A DNA stretch of 64,000 nucleotides from Hyphomicrobiales bacterium (lineage in GTDB: Bacteria > Pseudomonadota > Alphaproteobacteria > Rhizobiales > Devosiaceae), in the NCBI GenBank assembly GCA_026981645.1, contig JALSII010000008.1, positions 1 through 64,000 on the forward strand, given 5' to 3'. Shown here piece after piece: positions 53,991 to 63,392 of this stretch. Each line of letters begins with the position of its first letter. Within the stretch, counting starts at the first letter, position 1. Made by a program: the position numbers and the translations under genes. A model generated the notes under the pieces. It did not search any database. It worked only from the letters and a program-made list of their open reading frames with translations, and was not told the DNA's origin.

Positions 53991-54052
53991 GCCTGTTCTT
54001 GTCTCGATTTATTGGATAACACACATGAAGGTCAGGCAATCGGGAGAAGTTC

Positions 54053-54280
54053 ATGCCGCCACCAGCACGCTCAGACAAATCCGGCTCCAGCCCAAAAGTC
54101 AACTTAAACGAAAAAAAACGAGTGGCCCATGCCAGAAAGGCGCTTTTGGAAGCTGAGGAACGCCATAAACGCCTGAAGGAAAAGGTCCAGTCCCGCGCGC
54201 CCGAGCACAATGGCCCCAAGGGCCCCGACCCGGCCCGCTATGGGGACTGGGAGGTCAGGGGAATTGCCAGTGATTTTTAA
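54053..54280 (+). CDS. Succinate dehydrogenase assembly factor 4 (DUF1674)
   Basis: The 75-residue protein starts after GGGAGAAG. It has a lysine-rich N-terminal half and the DUF1674 signature GPKGPDPARYGDWEVRGIASDF-like C-terminus (GPDPARYGDWE plus SDF). In mitochondria SdhAF4/Sdh8 binds FAD-loaded SdhA to promote assembly of complex II, and alphaproteobacteria are the likely source of the eukaryotic factor. Here it is about 44 kb from sdhCDAB, next to rsmB. Confidence 0.88.
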   Translation: MPPPARSDKSGSSPKVNLNEKKRVAHARKALLEAEERHKRLKEKVQSRAPEHNGPKGPDPARYGDWEVRGIASDF

Positions 54281-54291
54281 ATCCTGAAAGT

Positions 54292-54705
54292 TTAGCCGAA
54301 CAGGCCGATGACAATGCCCTGCACGATGACCACGCCCAGCAGATAACCCCCGTCAATCAGGGTGAGTGCCCAGCTCATGTTCTGGTAGCGATGATTGATG
54401 ACCATGGTGGTGATGGAAAAACCGGCCCATAGCATGATGCCCACGCTGACCGCGTTGGTGACATCGGTAACCCCGCCCATGAGAGCCGGCGTCAGGACGA
54501 CAATGAAATAGGCCATCACCAATTGGCAAATCGCAGCAAACACGAATGGCAGGGCACTGCCGCCCGAGCCCATGAGTTCTTTTTCTTTTTTGCCCGTGGC
54601 TGCAAACCACTGCTTGGCGAGAACCATATACCAGCCCATGCCCAGAGCCATGGAGGCCACCATCGCCAGAACCACGGAGACCCAGTTTACGCTCAAACTC
54701 AGCAT
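54292..54705 (-). CDS. DUF1761 membrane protein
   Basis: The 137-residue protein has four membrane segments: 6-28, about 50-73, 82-101 and 114-136. The pattern MALGMGWYMVLAKQWFAATGKKE and AGFSITTMVINHRYQNMSWALTLIDGGYLL is that of DUF1761. Function unknown. It converges with the SdhAF4 gene, 11 bp apart. Confidence 0.85.
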   Translation of the reverse strand: MLSLSVNWVSVVLAMVASMALGMGWYMVLAKQWFAATGKKEKELMGSGGSALPFVFAAICQLVMAYFIVVLTPALMGGVTDVTNAVSVGIMLWAGFSITTMVINHRYQNMSWALTLIDGGYLLGVVIVQGIVIGLFG

Positions 54706-54768
54706 TTTATTTTCCCTCGTTTTTTGGCGCAGAGGCCCGCATGCCCCTGCGACAATTTATACCTTAGT

Positions 54769-55185
54769 TCATGAGCCAAGGCCACCCATCTGGCAAACCT
54801 GGTTCCATTCCGCTTCGGTCACCGGTTGCACCGAAAGACGCGAATTTTTGACCAGAACCATTTCCGACAATGCAGGTTCGGCCTTTATCTGGTCCAGCGT
54901 TACCGGGCTGGCAAGAGGTTCCACAGCCTCCACATCAACGCATTCCCAGCGCGCATCATCGGTGGTTGTATCAGGATGGCAGGCAGCGGCGACGCGCACA
55001 ATGCCCACCACCTGTTTTTCGTTCACCGAATGATAAAAGAAACCAAGCTCCCCCACTTTCATGAGCCGCATATTGTTGCGGGCCTGATAGTTGCGCACCC
55101 CGTCCCACTGCTCGGGGCCGCCCTTGTTCATCTGGTCCTGCCAACTCCAGGTGCTGGGTTCTGATTTGAACAGCCAGTAAGCCAT
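54769..55185 (-). CDS. EVE-domain protein
   Basis: The start is ATG 55185 (138 residues, MAYWLFKSEPSTWSW); the frame can be extended upstream but that part lies inside the end of the YciI gene. The EVE pattern is clear: GVRNYQARNNMRLMKVGELGFFYHS and VGIVRVA. EVE domains belong to the PUA-like fold that binds modified bases in nucleic acids. It starts two bases after the YciI stop. Confidence 0.92.
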   Translation of the reverse strand: MAYWLFKSEPSTWSWQDQMNKGGPEQWDGVRNYQARNNMRLMKVGELGFFYHSVNEKQVVGIVRVAAACHPDTTTDDARWECVDVEAVEPLASPVTLDQIKAEPALSEMVLVKNSRLSVQPVTEAEWNQVCQMGGLGS

Positions 55186-55187
55186 TT

Positions 55188-55478
55188 CTAGCGCCCTTCT
55201 TTGTTGTTTATCGCCCATTTCCAAGCGCGGATTTGCACCCTCTCAAACAGTCCGGCAAGAGTATAGGGGTCTTGCGCCGCAAAAGCCTCTGCTTCGGCGA
55301 TATTGTCAGCTTCAATCACCACAAGCGAGCCATCCGGCTCTTGGTTCCCGTCCAGAAACGGCCCGGCAAATACCAACCCTCCGCCCAGGGTTTCAAGATA
55401 GGTCAGATGTTCGGGGCGGGTCTTGAGGCGTGTGGCAAGCATTCCCGGTTTATCAGTCGCAATAATGGCGAACAGCAT
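55188..55478 (-). CDS. YciI-like protein
   Basis: The 96-residue protein has the YciI fold pattern: MLFAIIATDKPGMLATRLKTRPEHLTYL, GPFLD, GSLVVIEADNIAEAEAFAAQDPY and AGLFERVQIRAWK. The conserved His-Asp pair typical of the family (H24 and the aspartate in DPY) is seen. Members are related to muconolactone isomerases but of unknown function. It sits between gpsA and the EVE gene. Confidence 0.9.
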   Translation of the reverse strand: MLFAIIATDKPGMLATRLKTRPEHLTYLETLGGGLVFAGPFLDGNQEPDGSLVVIEADNIAEAEAFAAQDPYTLAGLFERVQIRAWKWAINNKEGR

Positions 55479-55483
55479 GGACT

Positions 55484-56509
55484 TTATCCTTCTTCTTTGA
55501 GAGGCCGCTTCATCAGCGCCTCAACAATATCGGAGATTTTGCGTTCTCTCTCAAGCAGCCGGTTGACCGCATCAATCAGCGGGGTTTCAGCATCGTGTTG
55601 TTCGGCGATGGCTTTGGCCACCGGGGCGCTCGCCACCCCTTCGGCCAGTCCCATGCCAATAGCAAGCAGATATTCAACCGAACGCCCCCGCCCCAGTTCC
55701 AGCCCGAACTGGTAGTTGCGTGACTGAAACGAGGTGCAGCTCAGGGTGAGGTCGCCAAGACCGGCCAGCCCGCCCGCAGTACTGGCAGCCCCGCCAAGTT
55801 TTATAATGAGCCTGCCCATTTCCGCATGGGCGCGGCCAATCAGTGCCGAGCGGGCGGAAAGCCCCAGACCCGCTCCCTCCACCGCACCGCAGGCCAGCGC
55901 ATAGACGTTCTTGAGCCCCCCCGCCAACTGCACCCCCAGCGGGTCAAAAGAGGCGTAGGGGCGAAACCGGGCGCCAGCCAGCCTGTGAATGGCATTGTGG
56001 ACCGCACCCCGGTTCTCCCCGGCCAGCGTCACCGCCGTGGGGCGACCCGCCACCACATCAACGGCAAAACTTGGACCCGACAAAACCAGAGGAATTGCTT
56101 CGGGCCAGTGGGCAAGAACAATCTCGCTTTGCAGGGCCAGCGTCTGTTTTTCAAAGCCCTTGGCGGTGAGAATAACCGGAATATTTTTCTTCAAGTCATC
56201 GGGGATTGATTTGACAACGCTGCGGGTCTGCTGGGCCGGAACTGCCAGCAAAACAAGGCTTGCGCCGGCCAATGCGCCCATATCAGTGCTGGCGGCAATG
56301 CGTTTTGAAAGCGCCTGCGCGCCCAGATAGCGCTGATTGGTATGACTGGCATTGATTTCGGCGGCTATCTTTTTGTCGCGCCCGATAAGGGTGACATCAT
56401 TGCCGCCAAGAGCTGCGACCTGGGCCAGTGCACTGCCCCAGGCCCCGGCACCAATAACGCATATTTTCCCGTCACCGGGTTCAGATTTATTGTGGCTTGG
56501 GTTTGTCAT
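55484..56509 (-). CDS. gpsA: Glycerol-3-phosphate dehydrogenase [NAD(P)+]
   Basis: The 341-residue protein has the Rossmann motif [45 protein letters not shown] and other GpsA segments. It reduces dihydroxyacetone phosphate to sn-glycerol-3-phosphate for phospholipid synthesis. It overlaps the end of tsaD by four bases (ATGA), so translation is coupled. Confidence 0.97.
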   Translation of the reverse strand: MTNPSHNKSEPGDGKICVIGAGAWGSALAQVAALGGNDVTLIGRDKKIAAEINASHTNQRYLGAQALSKRIAASTDMGALAGASLVLLAVPAQQTRSVVKSIPDDLKKNIPVILTAKGFEKQTLALQSEIVLAHWPEAIPLVLSGPSFAVDVVAGRPTAVTLAGENRGAVHNAIHRLAGARFRPYASFDPLGVQLAGGLKNVYALACGAVEGAGLGLSARSALIGRAHAEMGRLIIKLGGAASTAGGLAGLGDLTLSCTSFQSRNYQFGLELGRGRSVEYLLAIGMGLAEGVASAPVAKAIAEQHDAETPLIDAVNRLLERERKISDIVEALMKRPLKEEG

Positions 56510-57579
56510 TTCACACCCACCGCCATGCTTTTGTCATCAAGCGGCCAGCGGGCGCGCGCTGCCATATCCAGTTCGTCAACCGCGCCAAACACAAGACGCT
56601 CGGCTCCGGCCCAGGCCACCATCGCCCCGTTGTCGGTGCACAGATATGCCGGAGGCACCACCAACCTGCCATCGGCCCTGGCAGCAACATCTTCAAGAAC
56701 CGCTGCAATCGCCTGGTTGGCGGCAACACCGCCCGCAACCACCAGCTTTTTTTTGTATCCGGGAAACTCCCGTCCAAACCGCTCAAGCGCCGCCGCCGCG
56801 CGGCTGGAAACAATGTCGGTCACGCTATGCTGAAACCCGGCGCAAATGTCGGCAATGTCGTCCTCACCAAGGGGCGCGATTTTCTCCGCTTGAAGCCGCA
56901 CCGCGGTTTTCAGGCCGGAAAACGAAAAATCCAGCCGGTCCTGATTAAGCAGCGGGCGGGGGAATTTGAAGCGGGTGGCATCCCCGGCCTTTGCTGCTTC
57001 CTCAACCGCCGGGCCGCCGGGATGGCCAAGCGAAAGCATCTTGGCCACCTTGTCAAAAGCCTCCCCCAGCGCATCATCGATTGTCGTGCCCCAGAGCGCA
57101 TAATCCCCCACCCCGCGTACCGCGACGAACTGGGTATGCCCGCCCGAAACCAGCAGCAGCAGATAGGGAAAGGCGATATTGTCGGTAAGCCGCGCTGTCA
57201 GCGCATGGGCTTCCAGATGATTGACCCCGATGAGGGGTTTACCAAGCGCCGCCGCCAGCGCCTTGGCGGTAGTCAGACCCACCAGAACCCCCCCGATGAG
57301 ACCCGGCCCCGCCGTTGCCGCTACAGCATCAATCTTGGAAAGCTCGAGGCCAGCCTCTTGCAGAGCACGGGCCACAATATCATCCAGATGCACCACATGA
57401 GCCCGCGCCGCCAGTTCCGGCACCACCCCCCCATAGGGCTGATGTTCCCCGATTTGCGAGCGCACAATGTTGGAGAGAATTTTCCCCAAGCCATCACTGT
57501 CACGCAACACAACAGAAGCCGCGGTTTCATCGCAACTGGTTTCAATACCCAAAACATGTGAAGGCGCTTGCTTGTTCAT
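56506..57579 (-). CDS. tsaD: tRNA N6-adenosine threonylcarbamoyltransferase
   Basis: The 357-residue protein opens with [16 protein letters not shown] and has the metal-binding [18 protein letters not shown] and [21 protein letters not shown]. It makes t6A37 in ANN-reading tRNAs together with TsaB, C and E. It is divergent from hemC with about 56 bp between the starts. It is the first gene of a minus-strand run tsaD-gpsA-yciI-EVE-DUF1761. Confidence 0.97.
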   Translation of the reverse strand: MNKQAPSHVLGIETSCDETAASVVLRDSDGLGKILSNIVRSQIGEHQPYGGVVPELAARAHVVHLDDIVARALQEAGLELSKIDAVAATAGPGLIGGVLVGLTTAKALAAALGKPLIGVNHLEAHALTARLTDNIAFPYLLLLVSGGHTQFVAVRGVGDYALWGTTIDDALGEAFDKVAKMLSLGHPGGPAVEEAAKAGDATRFKFPRPLLNQDRLDFSFSGLKTAVRLQAEKIAPLGEDDIADICAGFQHSVTDIVSSRAAAALERFGREFPGYKKKLVVAGGVAANQAIAAVLEDVAARADGRLVVPPAYLCTDNGAMVAWAGAERLVFGAVDELDMAARARWPLDDKSMAVGVK

Positions 57580-57635
57580 GGCTAGGCTGTATCAACGAAT
57601 TGTGGAAACTTCCAGCTAAACGGGACAGCACCAAA

Positions 57636-58598
57636 TTGCAATCTGAACAAACCACCCCTTTTTTGCGCATCGGCACCCGGGGTTCGCCGCTGGCGCTGGT
57701 ACAGGCCCGCCATGTGCGCACCCTGTTGGCCAAAGAACACGCCATTGAGGAATCCGAAATTGAAATAATTGTTATCAAGACCGATGGCGACCGGACCCAG
57801 AGCGAAAACCTTTCCCTGAAGGACATTGGCGGCAAGGGGCTGTTTTCCAAGGAAATTGAAGCCGCCCTGCTCGCTGGATATGTCGATATCGGAGTGCACA
57901 GCGCCAAGGATATGGCAACAAAACTTCCCGAAGGTCTGGAGATGGAGGTCTATCTGGAGCGCGAAGACATCAGGGATGCCTTTATCTGCCACTGTGCCAG
58001 CACCCTTGAGGAACTGGCACAGGGCGCAACATTGGGCACATCGTCCCTGCGCCGGGCCGCGCAGTTGCGCCATTTCCGCCCCGACTTCAAAATCATCGAG
58101 TTTCGCGGAAATGTGGACACACGGCTGCAAAAGCTGGCGCACGGTATTGCTGATGCCACACTTTTGGCGGTGGCCGGTCTTAACCGGCTGGGCAAGTCGG
58201 ATGCCGCCACCGGCCTGCTCGACCCTGAAACCTTTCCCCCCGCTCCCGCGCAAGGGGCCATCGGGATTGAGACCCGCACCGGTGACAAAAGAACCCGCAA
58301 CCTTTTGACGCCCCTCAACCACAGGGAGACTAACGAAGCCATTATCGCCGAACGCGCCATGCTGGCCACGCTTGACGGTTCCTGCCGCACCCCCATTGGG
58401 GTGCTGACCCGGCGACAGGGGGTGCAACTTCTAATGAGCGCCCAGGTGCTCAGCCCCGACGGGGTGCAGTGTTTTGCCGAGCAAATCCAGGGCACTGCAA
58501 ATGAGGCACCAAAGCTGGGTCGGGAACTGGGTAAAAAACTCATTTCCGCCGCCGGGGAGGATTTCATGGCCCGGCTCAGGGAAAGCCGGGATATTTGA
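57636..58598 (+). CDS. hemC: Hydroxymethylbilane synthase
   Basis: I place the start at TTG 57636, giving 320 residues that begin just before the conserved LRIGTRGSPLALVQARHV; no ATG lies between tsaD and this motif, and the Shine-Dalgarno is weak, so the start is uncertain. The protein has KTDGDRTQSENLSLKDIGGKGLFSKE-type segments, VHSAKDMATKLP, the arginine-rich SSLRRAAQLRHFRPDF and the dipyrromethane-cofactor cysteine in LDGSCRTPIG. It polymerises porphobilinogen. It is followed directly by hemD. Confidence 0.93.
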   Translation: MQSEQTTPFLRIGTRGSPLALVQARHVRTLLAKEHAIEESEIEIIVIKTDGDRTQSENLSLKDIGGKGLFSKEIEAALLAGYVDIGVHSAKDMATKLPEGLEMEVYLEREDIRDAFICHCASTLEELAQGATLGTSSLRRAAQLRHFRPDFKIIEFRGNVDTRLQKLAHGIADATLLAVAGLNRLGKSDAATGLLDPETFPPAPAQGAIGIETRTGDKRTRNLLTPLNHRETNEAIIAERAMLATLDGSCRTPIGVLTRRQGVQLLMSAQVLSPDGVQCFAEQIQGTANEAPKLGRELGKKLISAAGEDFMARLRESRDI

Positions 58599-59327
58599 AT
58601 GGCAAAGCTGCTCATCACCCGGCCCGAACCGGACAACAGACACACCGCAAAACTTCTGGCGGCACAAAATATCCAAAGTGAACTGCTGCCATTGCTGAGT
58701 TTTACGGTTCTGGATGTGCAGCTTCCAGATATTGCGGGTTTTGCCGCTCTTGCCGTGACCAGCGCCAACACCATCCGCGCCCTTGAGGCTTTTGACAAAA
58801 TCCCCTCTCTTTCTCATCTGCCCCTGTTCGCGGTTGGAGAAAAGACCGCTGAAGCTGCGCTGGCCGCCGGTTTCACCTCCGTCAGTACCGCAGGCAATTC
58901 GGTTGAAAGTCTGGCTGAACTCATTGCCGGGGCAAATCCATCCGGCCCCTTGTTCTATCCGGCGGCCCGCAACCGCTCTGGCAACCTCGCGGCCCTGCTT
59001 GAAGTCAACAATATCGAAGTGACCACTATCCCCCTCTATGCGATGGAAGCCAGAATGAATCTGAGTTCTGGAGAAACGGCTATGCTCAAGGACAGTTCCC
59101 TTGCTGGCATCCTGTTCTATTCCGCCCGTACCGCTCAAACCTTTGTTGAGCTTGCTGGCACTTGCGGGTTGGACATCATCAGGCAAACACCCGCCCTGTG
59201 CCTGTCGCCTAACGCCGCAAAACCCCTCATCAGGGCCGGGTTTGAAGTGATTCACATTGCAGATGCGCCAAATGAACAGGCAATGATGGCTTTGGCCTTG
59301 TCTTTTACCCGTTCGAAACGCAAATAA
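58599..59327 (+). CDS. hemD: Uroporphyrinogen-III synthase
   Basis: The 242-residue protein starts immediately after the hemC stop. It has the HemD two-lobed pattern: MAKLLITRPEPDNRHTAKLL, VTSANTIRALEAF, FAVGEKTAEAALAAGF and GILFYSARTAQTFVELA. HemD sequences vary greatly, but the position after hemC supports the call. It closes and inverts ring D of hydroxymethylbilane. Confidence 0.93.
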   Translation: MAKLLITRPEPDNRHTAKLLAAQNIQSELLPLLSFTVLDVQLPDIAGFAALAVTSANTIRALEAFDKIPSLSHLPLFAVGEKTAEAALAAGFTSVSTAGNSVESLAELIAGANPSGPLFYPAARNRSGNLAALLEVNNIEVTTIPLYAMEARMNLSSGETAMLKDSSLAGILFYSARTAQTFVELAGTCGLDIIRQTPALCLSPNAAKPLIRAGFEVIHIADAPNEQAMMALALSFTRSKRK

Positions 59328-59371
59328 TGCAGGATGGATGAAGGCCTAAGTCGAGGAAGGACCAACAAGCG

Positions 59372-60916
59372 ATGGCAACGCGCAAAAGCGGACCGGTAAA
59401 ACCTCCGACTCTGGACCTGAAGGCCCGCAAAAATCCAACCTCGAAATCTTCGCCGCGCAAGCCCCGCGCCAAAACAGCTGCGCCCAAATCTGGTGCTGGA
59501 AAACCGGGAGCCGCACCTCAAGGCAAAGAGCAGACCGCCAGCGGGGTTAAGACTGAAAAGCCGGCAAACCTGGATGCGCCAAAACCTGCCGCGTCAAGCA
59601 CTGCTGCGCCGGGCACCGCTTCTTCGGGCGCAAGCGAGGAAAAATCCGGGCTCCGGCCCCCCTCATTACCTTCCGATATCACCCTGACCCCGCTGGTTGC
59701 GGCACTCATCGGCATGGTTGGCGGCGCGGCGCTGGGTGCTCTTCTTGTCATCGCCCTGCTCGCCACCGGCCTGCTCCGGCCATTGCTGGAACAACCACAA
59801 GACCCTGCAATTGACCAACTGGCCTCTCAGGTCACCATCAATCAGGAGGGCATCAGCGAAAGCCTGGTCGGCTTTAAGGCCCTGAACGACCAGGTGAGCT
59901 CCCTTAACCAGATTATCGACCAGCAGACAGACCTGTTGCAAGGCGGGCTGGAAACACAGCGCCAGGAAGTAAACGCAACGCTGGAACAGGTGGCAGCACA
60001 ACAAGCAGAATTGCAAGGCGAGCTTCAAACCTTGCTCAATGCCCCCCAGCCCGAACCCCCAGCACCTTTTGACCCTTCATTGCTGGAGCAGAGCATTGCC
60101 GAACTCAGCGCCCGTCTCGAAGCCATTGCAGCGGGAGCCTCCACCGATGAGGCGCAAATATTTGCTGACGAGATGGCTGAAATTCGTGATGCTCTGAACC
60201 AACTTGAAACGCTGAACCAGAGTCTTGATGCCCTTTCATCTGACTTGCAGGAGAACCGGCAGGCAGTTTCAAACGCCCGTGAAGCAGCCGCTCAGGCCTT
60301 AACGCTGGCCGAGGGAAACGCCGAAGAGCTCACCCGCCTTGCAGCGCTCGTGCAGTCCCAGGCCGCTGCCCCCGCGCCGGTTGCCGTCGCGCCCTCATCA
60401 GTGCAAATTCCACTTGCCCTGATGGGCCTCGATGCCGCATTGAATAGTGGTCGCCCCTTTGAAGGGGAGCTGCAGGCTCTTGGTGCCATTCTGCCCGAGC
60501 TTGAAATTCCACAACATTTGAATGAAATCTCTTCCAGGGGCCTGCTCAGACCAAATGAGCTGGTTTCCCGGTTCAACGCCGCCCTGCCTGACATGCTCGC
60601 GGCCAGACCCTTAAATCCCGATGCAGGCTGGCGGGACAATCTCTGGGAGCGTATCAAATCACTTCTTGCCCTGCGCCCCACGGGTGAAACCAAGGGCAAC
60701 AGCGTGGAAGCGCTGGTTGCCAACACAGAAGCGGCGGTCAATCGCCTCGATTTTGCCGCAGCCAGCGAAGCGCTCAGTCAATTGCCCCCGCCCATGCGCC
60801 TTGTCATTGCCGACCTTGCCCTCCAGTTTGAAGCCAGAGCCGATTTGGATAATTTGGTGGCCAAAGCGCGCGCTGCAGCCCTTGTCGGTCCGGCGTCAGG
60901 CGAGGCTGCACAGTGA
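59372..60916 (+). CDS. Mic60/mitofilin-family inner-membrane protein
   Basis: The 514-residue protein begins with about 100 residues of low-complexity Lys/Pro/Ala sequence, then a membrane segment (about 107-135), a long coiled coil (about 140-330, many heptad-like Gln/Leu/Glu stretches) and a C-terminal domain (about 355-505) like mitofilin. This architecture, and the position between hemD and hemY, match alphaproteobacterial Mic60, which is involved in intracytoplasmic membrane shape and outer-membrane contact. The family assignment rests on architecture and position more than on motifs. Confidence 0.8.
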   Translation: MATRKSGPVKPPTLDLKARKNPTSKSSPRKPRAKTAAPKSGAGKPGAAPQGKEQTASGVKTEKPANLDAPKPAASSTAAPGTASSGASEEKSGLRPPSLPSDITLTPLVAALIGMVGGAALGALLVIALLATGLLRPLLEQPQDPAIDQLASQVTINQEGISESLVGFKALNDQVSSLNQIIDQQTDLLQGGLETQRQEVNATLEQVAAQQAELQGELQTLLNAPQPEPPAPFDPSLLEQSIAELSARLEAIAAGASTDEAQIFADEMAEIRDALNQLETLNQSLDALSSDLQENRQAVSNAREAAAQALTLAEGNAEELTRLAALVQSQAAAPAPVAVAPSSVQIPLALMGLDAALNSGRPFEGELQALGAILPELEIPQHLNEISSRGLLRPNELVSRFNAALPDMLAARPLNPDAGWRDNLWERIKSLLALRPTGETKGNSVEALVANTEAAVNRLDFAAASEALSQLPPPMRLVIADLALQFEARADLDNLVAKARAAALVGPASGEAAQ

Positions 60917-62379
60917 TAAGGCTCATTGTCTATATCGGGCTTTCACTGGTCCTGACGCTTGGCATCGCCTGGCTGATTGCCACCCCCGGCACCATCCAGA
61001 TTGACGTGGGCAGCTATCGCCTGCAACCGGGCATCGGTCTTAGCGCCATTGCCCTCGTTCTGGTGATTGTTGGCGCTGTATTCTTCTGGTCTCTTATCAA
61101 AAGACTGTTGTCAGCGCCCCGCATGCTGGCAAAAAGAGCCGCCCGCAAAAGCCGGGACAAAGGCGTGGACGCCCTCTCAGATGGCTTCATCGCCCTGCAG
61201 GCCGGAGACGCGGAAAAAGCACGCAGACTGGCCCGGGACGCCAGAAACCGCCTGCCCAAAAGCGCTGCCGCCCATCTGTTGCAGGCCCGTGCCGAACTGG
61301 CCCTTGGCCAATGGGGCTCGGCCCGTGAACATTACCGCGCCCTCATTGACAATCCCAAAACCGCGCTTGCGGCTCTTTCAGGGCTTTATGAGCAGGCCCG
61401 GGCCCAGAACCGTGAAGATGCCGCGCTGACCTTTGCCCACAAGGCCCATGCGCTGGCCCCGGCACTGACCTGGGCCGGGGAAGCGATTTTTAACGACATC
61501 ACCCGGCGCGGCGACTGGTCAGCGGGGCTTGAGATGGTCGAAGCGACCCCGGCCACTTCAAAGGAGGAGAGGGCCAAAAAGAAGCGCAAACAGGCGGTGC
61601 TGCACACAGCGATTGCCGCTGATACTGAAAACAGCGCGCCCCTGGTTGCCTTGGAGCATACAAGGCTGGCTTTGAAGCTGGTGCCCGATTTTGTTCCCGC
61701 CGCCCTGATTGCGGCCCGCATTCATTCCTCGCGCGCAGAAACCCGCAAAAGTACTTCCCTGTTGCGCCGGGTATGGCGGGCCAATCACCACCCTCATGTG
61801 GCAACCCTGTTTGCCAGTGCCCAGCCTGGCATTTCCCCCACCGAACGTCTCAAGCGCCTGCGCGAACTTGTACCCATGCCCCCTCCCGATGCGCAATCGG
61901 CCATCGTGCTGGCCCGGATAGCCATTGAAGCTCAGGAGTGGAGTGCCGCCCGTAACGCGCTGGCCAATTTTGCTTCGGCAAACCCCTCTCAGGACACCTG
62001 CGTGGCCATGGCCCGGATTGAAGAGGGACAGAATGATGATTTCGGCCGCGCCCGCCAGTGGCTGGCCCGGGCGGTCACCGCGCCAAGAGACCCGGTCTGG
62101 ACTGCCGATGGTGTCACAGCCCAGGAGTGGGCCCCGGTCTCCCCGGTTTCAGGAAAGCTGGACGCCTTTGAATGGAAAGTGCCCACCAACGCCGTGGCTC
62201 TGTCGGACGATGCTCATATGAACGGCTTTGAAGACGAAAACCTGAAGGAAACACAGGATGCAACACTGTTGGAAGATACACCCCCATCCAAAGAGCCCGA
62301 CACAGAAAATGAGGTAGCACAGGTAGAAGAAGAGAAAAAACCTGTTCCCGCCATAGAGCAGAAAAGCGCGGGTGACTGA
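60913..62379 (+). CDS. hemY: HemY-like heme-biosynthesis TPR membrane protein
   Basis: The 488-residue protein starts at GTG 60913, overlapping the stop of the Mic60 gene (GTGA), so translation is coupled. Two N-terminal membrane helices (about 1-22 and 38-65) are followed by HemY_N features (SRDKGVDALSDGFIALQAGDAEKARRLA) and TPR-like helices to about 420, then an acidic C-terminal tail. HemY of this type (not protoporphyrinogen oxidase) is a conserved partner of heme synthesis of unclear role. Confidence 0.88.
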   Translation: MIRLIVYIGLSLVLTLGIAWLIATPGTIQIDVGSYRLQPGIGLSAIALVLVIVGAVFFWSLIKRLLSAPRMLAKRAARKSRDKGVDALSDGFIALQAGDAEKARRLARDARNRLPKSAAAHLLQARAELALGQWGSAREHYRALIDNPKTALAALSGLYEQARAQNREDAALTFAHKAHALAPALTWAGEAIFNDITRRGDWSAGLEMVEATPATSKEERAKKKRKQAVLHTAIAADTENSAPLVALEHTRLALKLVPDFVPAALIAARIHSSRAETRKSTSLLRRVWRANHHPHVATLFASAQPGISPTERLKRLRELVPMPPPDAQSAIVLARIAIEAQEWSAARNALANFASANPSQDTCVAMARIEEGQNDDFGRARQWLARAVTAPRDPVWTADGVTAQEWAPVSPVSGKLDAFEWKVPTNAVALSDDAHMNGFEDENLKETQDATLLEDTPPSKEPDTENEVAQVEEEKKPVPAIEQKSAGD

Positions 62380-62488
62380 GCGCGCCTGACCGCTTTTGGC
62401 CCCTTGCGCGCACGCGCCTCTCTCTTTATGAAAAGCGCCAGTTAATTTCTGAAACTTTTGGCACCGGACTTTTGGAGCCAAAACAAGT

Positions 62489-62564
62489 GCCGCATTAGCT
62501 CAGTTGGTAGAGCACATCATTCGTAATGATGGGGTCGGGTGTTCAAATCACCCATGCGGCACCA
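62489..62564 (+). tRNA. tRNA-Thr (anticodon CGT)
   Basis: A full cloverleaf is readable: acceptor GCCGCAT pairs with ATGCGGC, D-arm GCTC/GAGC with loop AGTTGGTA, anticodon stem CATCA/TGATG with loop TTCGTAA (CGT reads ACG, threonine), T-arm GGGTG/CACCC with TTCAAAT, discriminator A and an encoded CCA. The total is 76 nt. It stands between hemY and the MAPEG gene and has no other tRNA beside it. Confidence 0.97.
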
Positions 62565-62770
62565 TTTATATGTCTCGCGCTAATTCGCATTTGTTTTCGC
62601 TTCACCTTACCTGAAAACCGGCAGCCCCTTTTCAGGGCTCAGCTGCTGCTCATGCTGCGATGGGCACCGCACGAGTGGCGGCTCGCGTTGAAACTCGCAG
62701 GGTACGTTCAAGGTTTCTCCTTCAAAGCGCACCAAAAATACATTTCAGGTCACTTTCGTTGTCGCGGCCT

Positions 62771-63337
62771 TCAAACAACCAAACTCATCAACAGATAGCT
62801 CGCTATACCAAACAGAGAAAGCAGGCTAAGGCTCATGAACACCCCTCGGGCGCTGTCATTCCCGGAAAGATAGCTGTATGTGTAACCGAGCCGGGCAACC
62901 GCGAAACCTATAATCCAGGCTTGTGCGGCAATGTTTGCTGGCGATACGAACGCAAAGATGAAGGCCAAAAAGACAAAATAGACGGCATTTTCAGTTGTGT
63001 TGCGATGCGTATTGTGTCTTCGCTCAAGCTCGCGCAATCCTTCTTCAGATACTGAATTCCGACTGGTTCCGCTTGCTGTCCACTCTTCCGGAGTTGCATA
63101 CATTTTATACCGGGCGCGGGCCAGCTCCGTGCTGGTCATTAGCCAGGTATGGTTGATGACCAATAGGGCAGCAGAAAGCATCACAGAGAAAATATATTCA
63201 ACAGAAGGAAGAGCAATGACCGGCGCTTTTACGCCAAAAACAAACCAGTTAAGAACAACACCTATCAGCAATATGGCAAATGGATAGGCCAGGATAAGTG
63301 TGATGGCTCGCTGGATTTTTGCCTCTTTCTCAGCCAT
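62771..63337 (-). CDS. MAPEG-family membrane protein
   Basis: The 188-residue protein has four or five membrane segments and the MAPEG pattern in the middle (ELERRHNTHRNTTENAVYFV, with the catalytic-type RxHxNxxE arrangement), then WIIGFAVARLGYTYSYLSG. MAPEG proteins act in glutathione-dependent or lipid metabolism; the substrate is unknown. The ATG at 63337 is clear. Confidence 0.85.
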   Translation of the reverse strand: MAEKEAKIQRAITLILAYPFAILLIGVVLNWFVFGVKAPVIALPSVEYIFSVMLSAALLVINHTWLMTSTELARARYKMYATPEEWTASGTSRNSVSEEGLRELERRHNTHRNTTENAVYFVFLAFIFAFVSPANIAAQAWIIGFAVARLGYTYSYLSGNDSARGVFMSLSLLSLFGIASYLLMSLVV

Positions 63338-63368
63338 GATAATCTATAGACCTCCAATTTTTAAGATA

Positions 63369-63392
63369 CCTGACCTGTCCCCTCAGGTCAGG
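63369..63392. promoter_or_regulatory. Inverted repeat upstream of the MAPEG gene
   Basis: CCTGACCT and AGGTCAGG are perfect 8-bp arms around an eight-base loop, 32 bp upstream of the MAPEG start on the minus strand. It could be an operator or a terminator of whatever lies upstream; it has no T-run. Confidence 0.35.

Noticed and set aside
57315-57635. Extension of hemC to an ATG 321 bp upstream
   Set aside because: The extension lies antisense inside tsaD, is Pro/His/Arg-rich and has no similarity to HemC.
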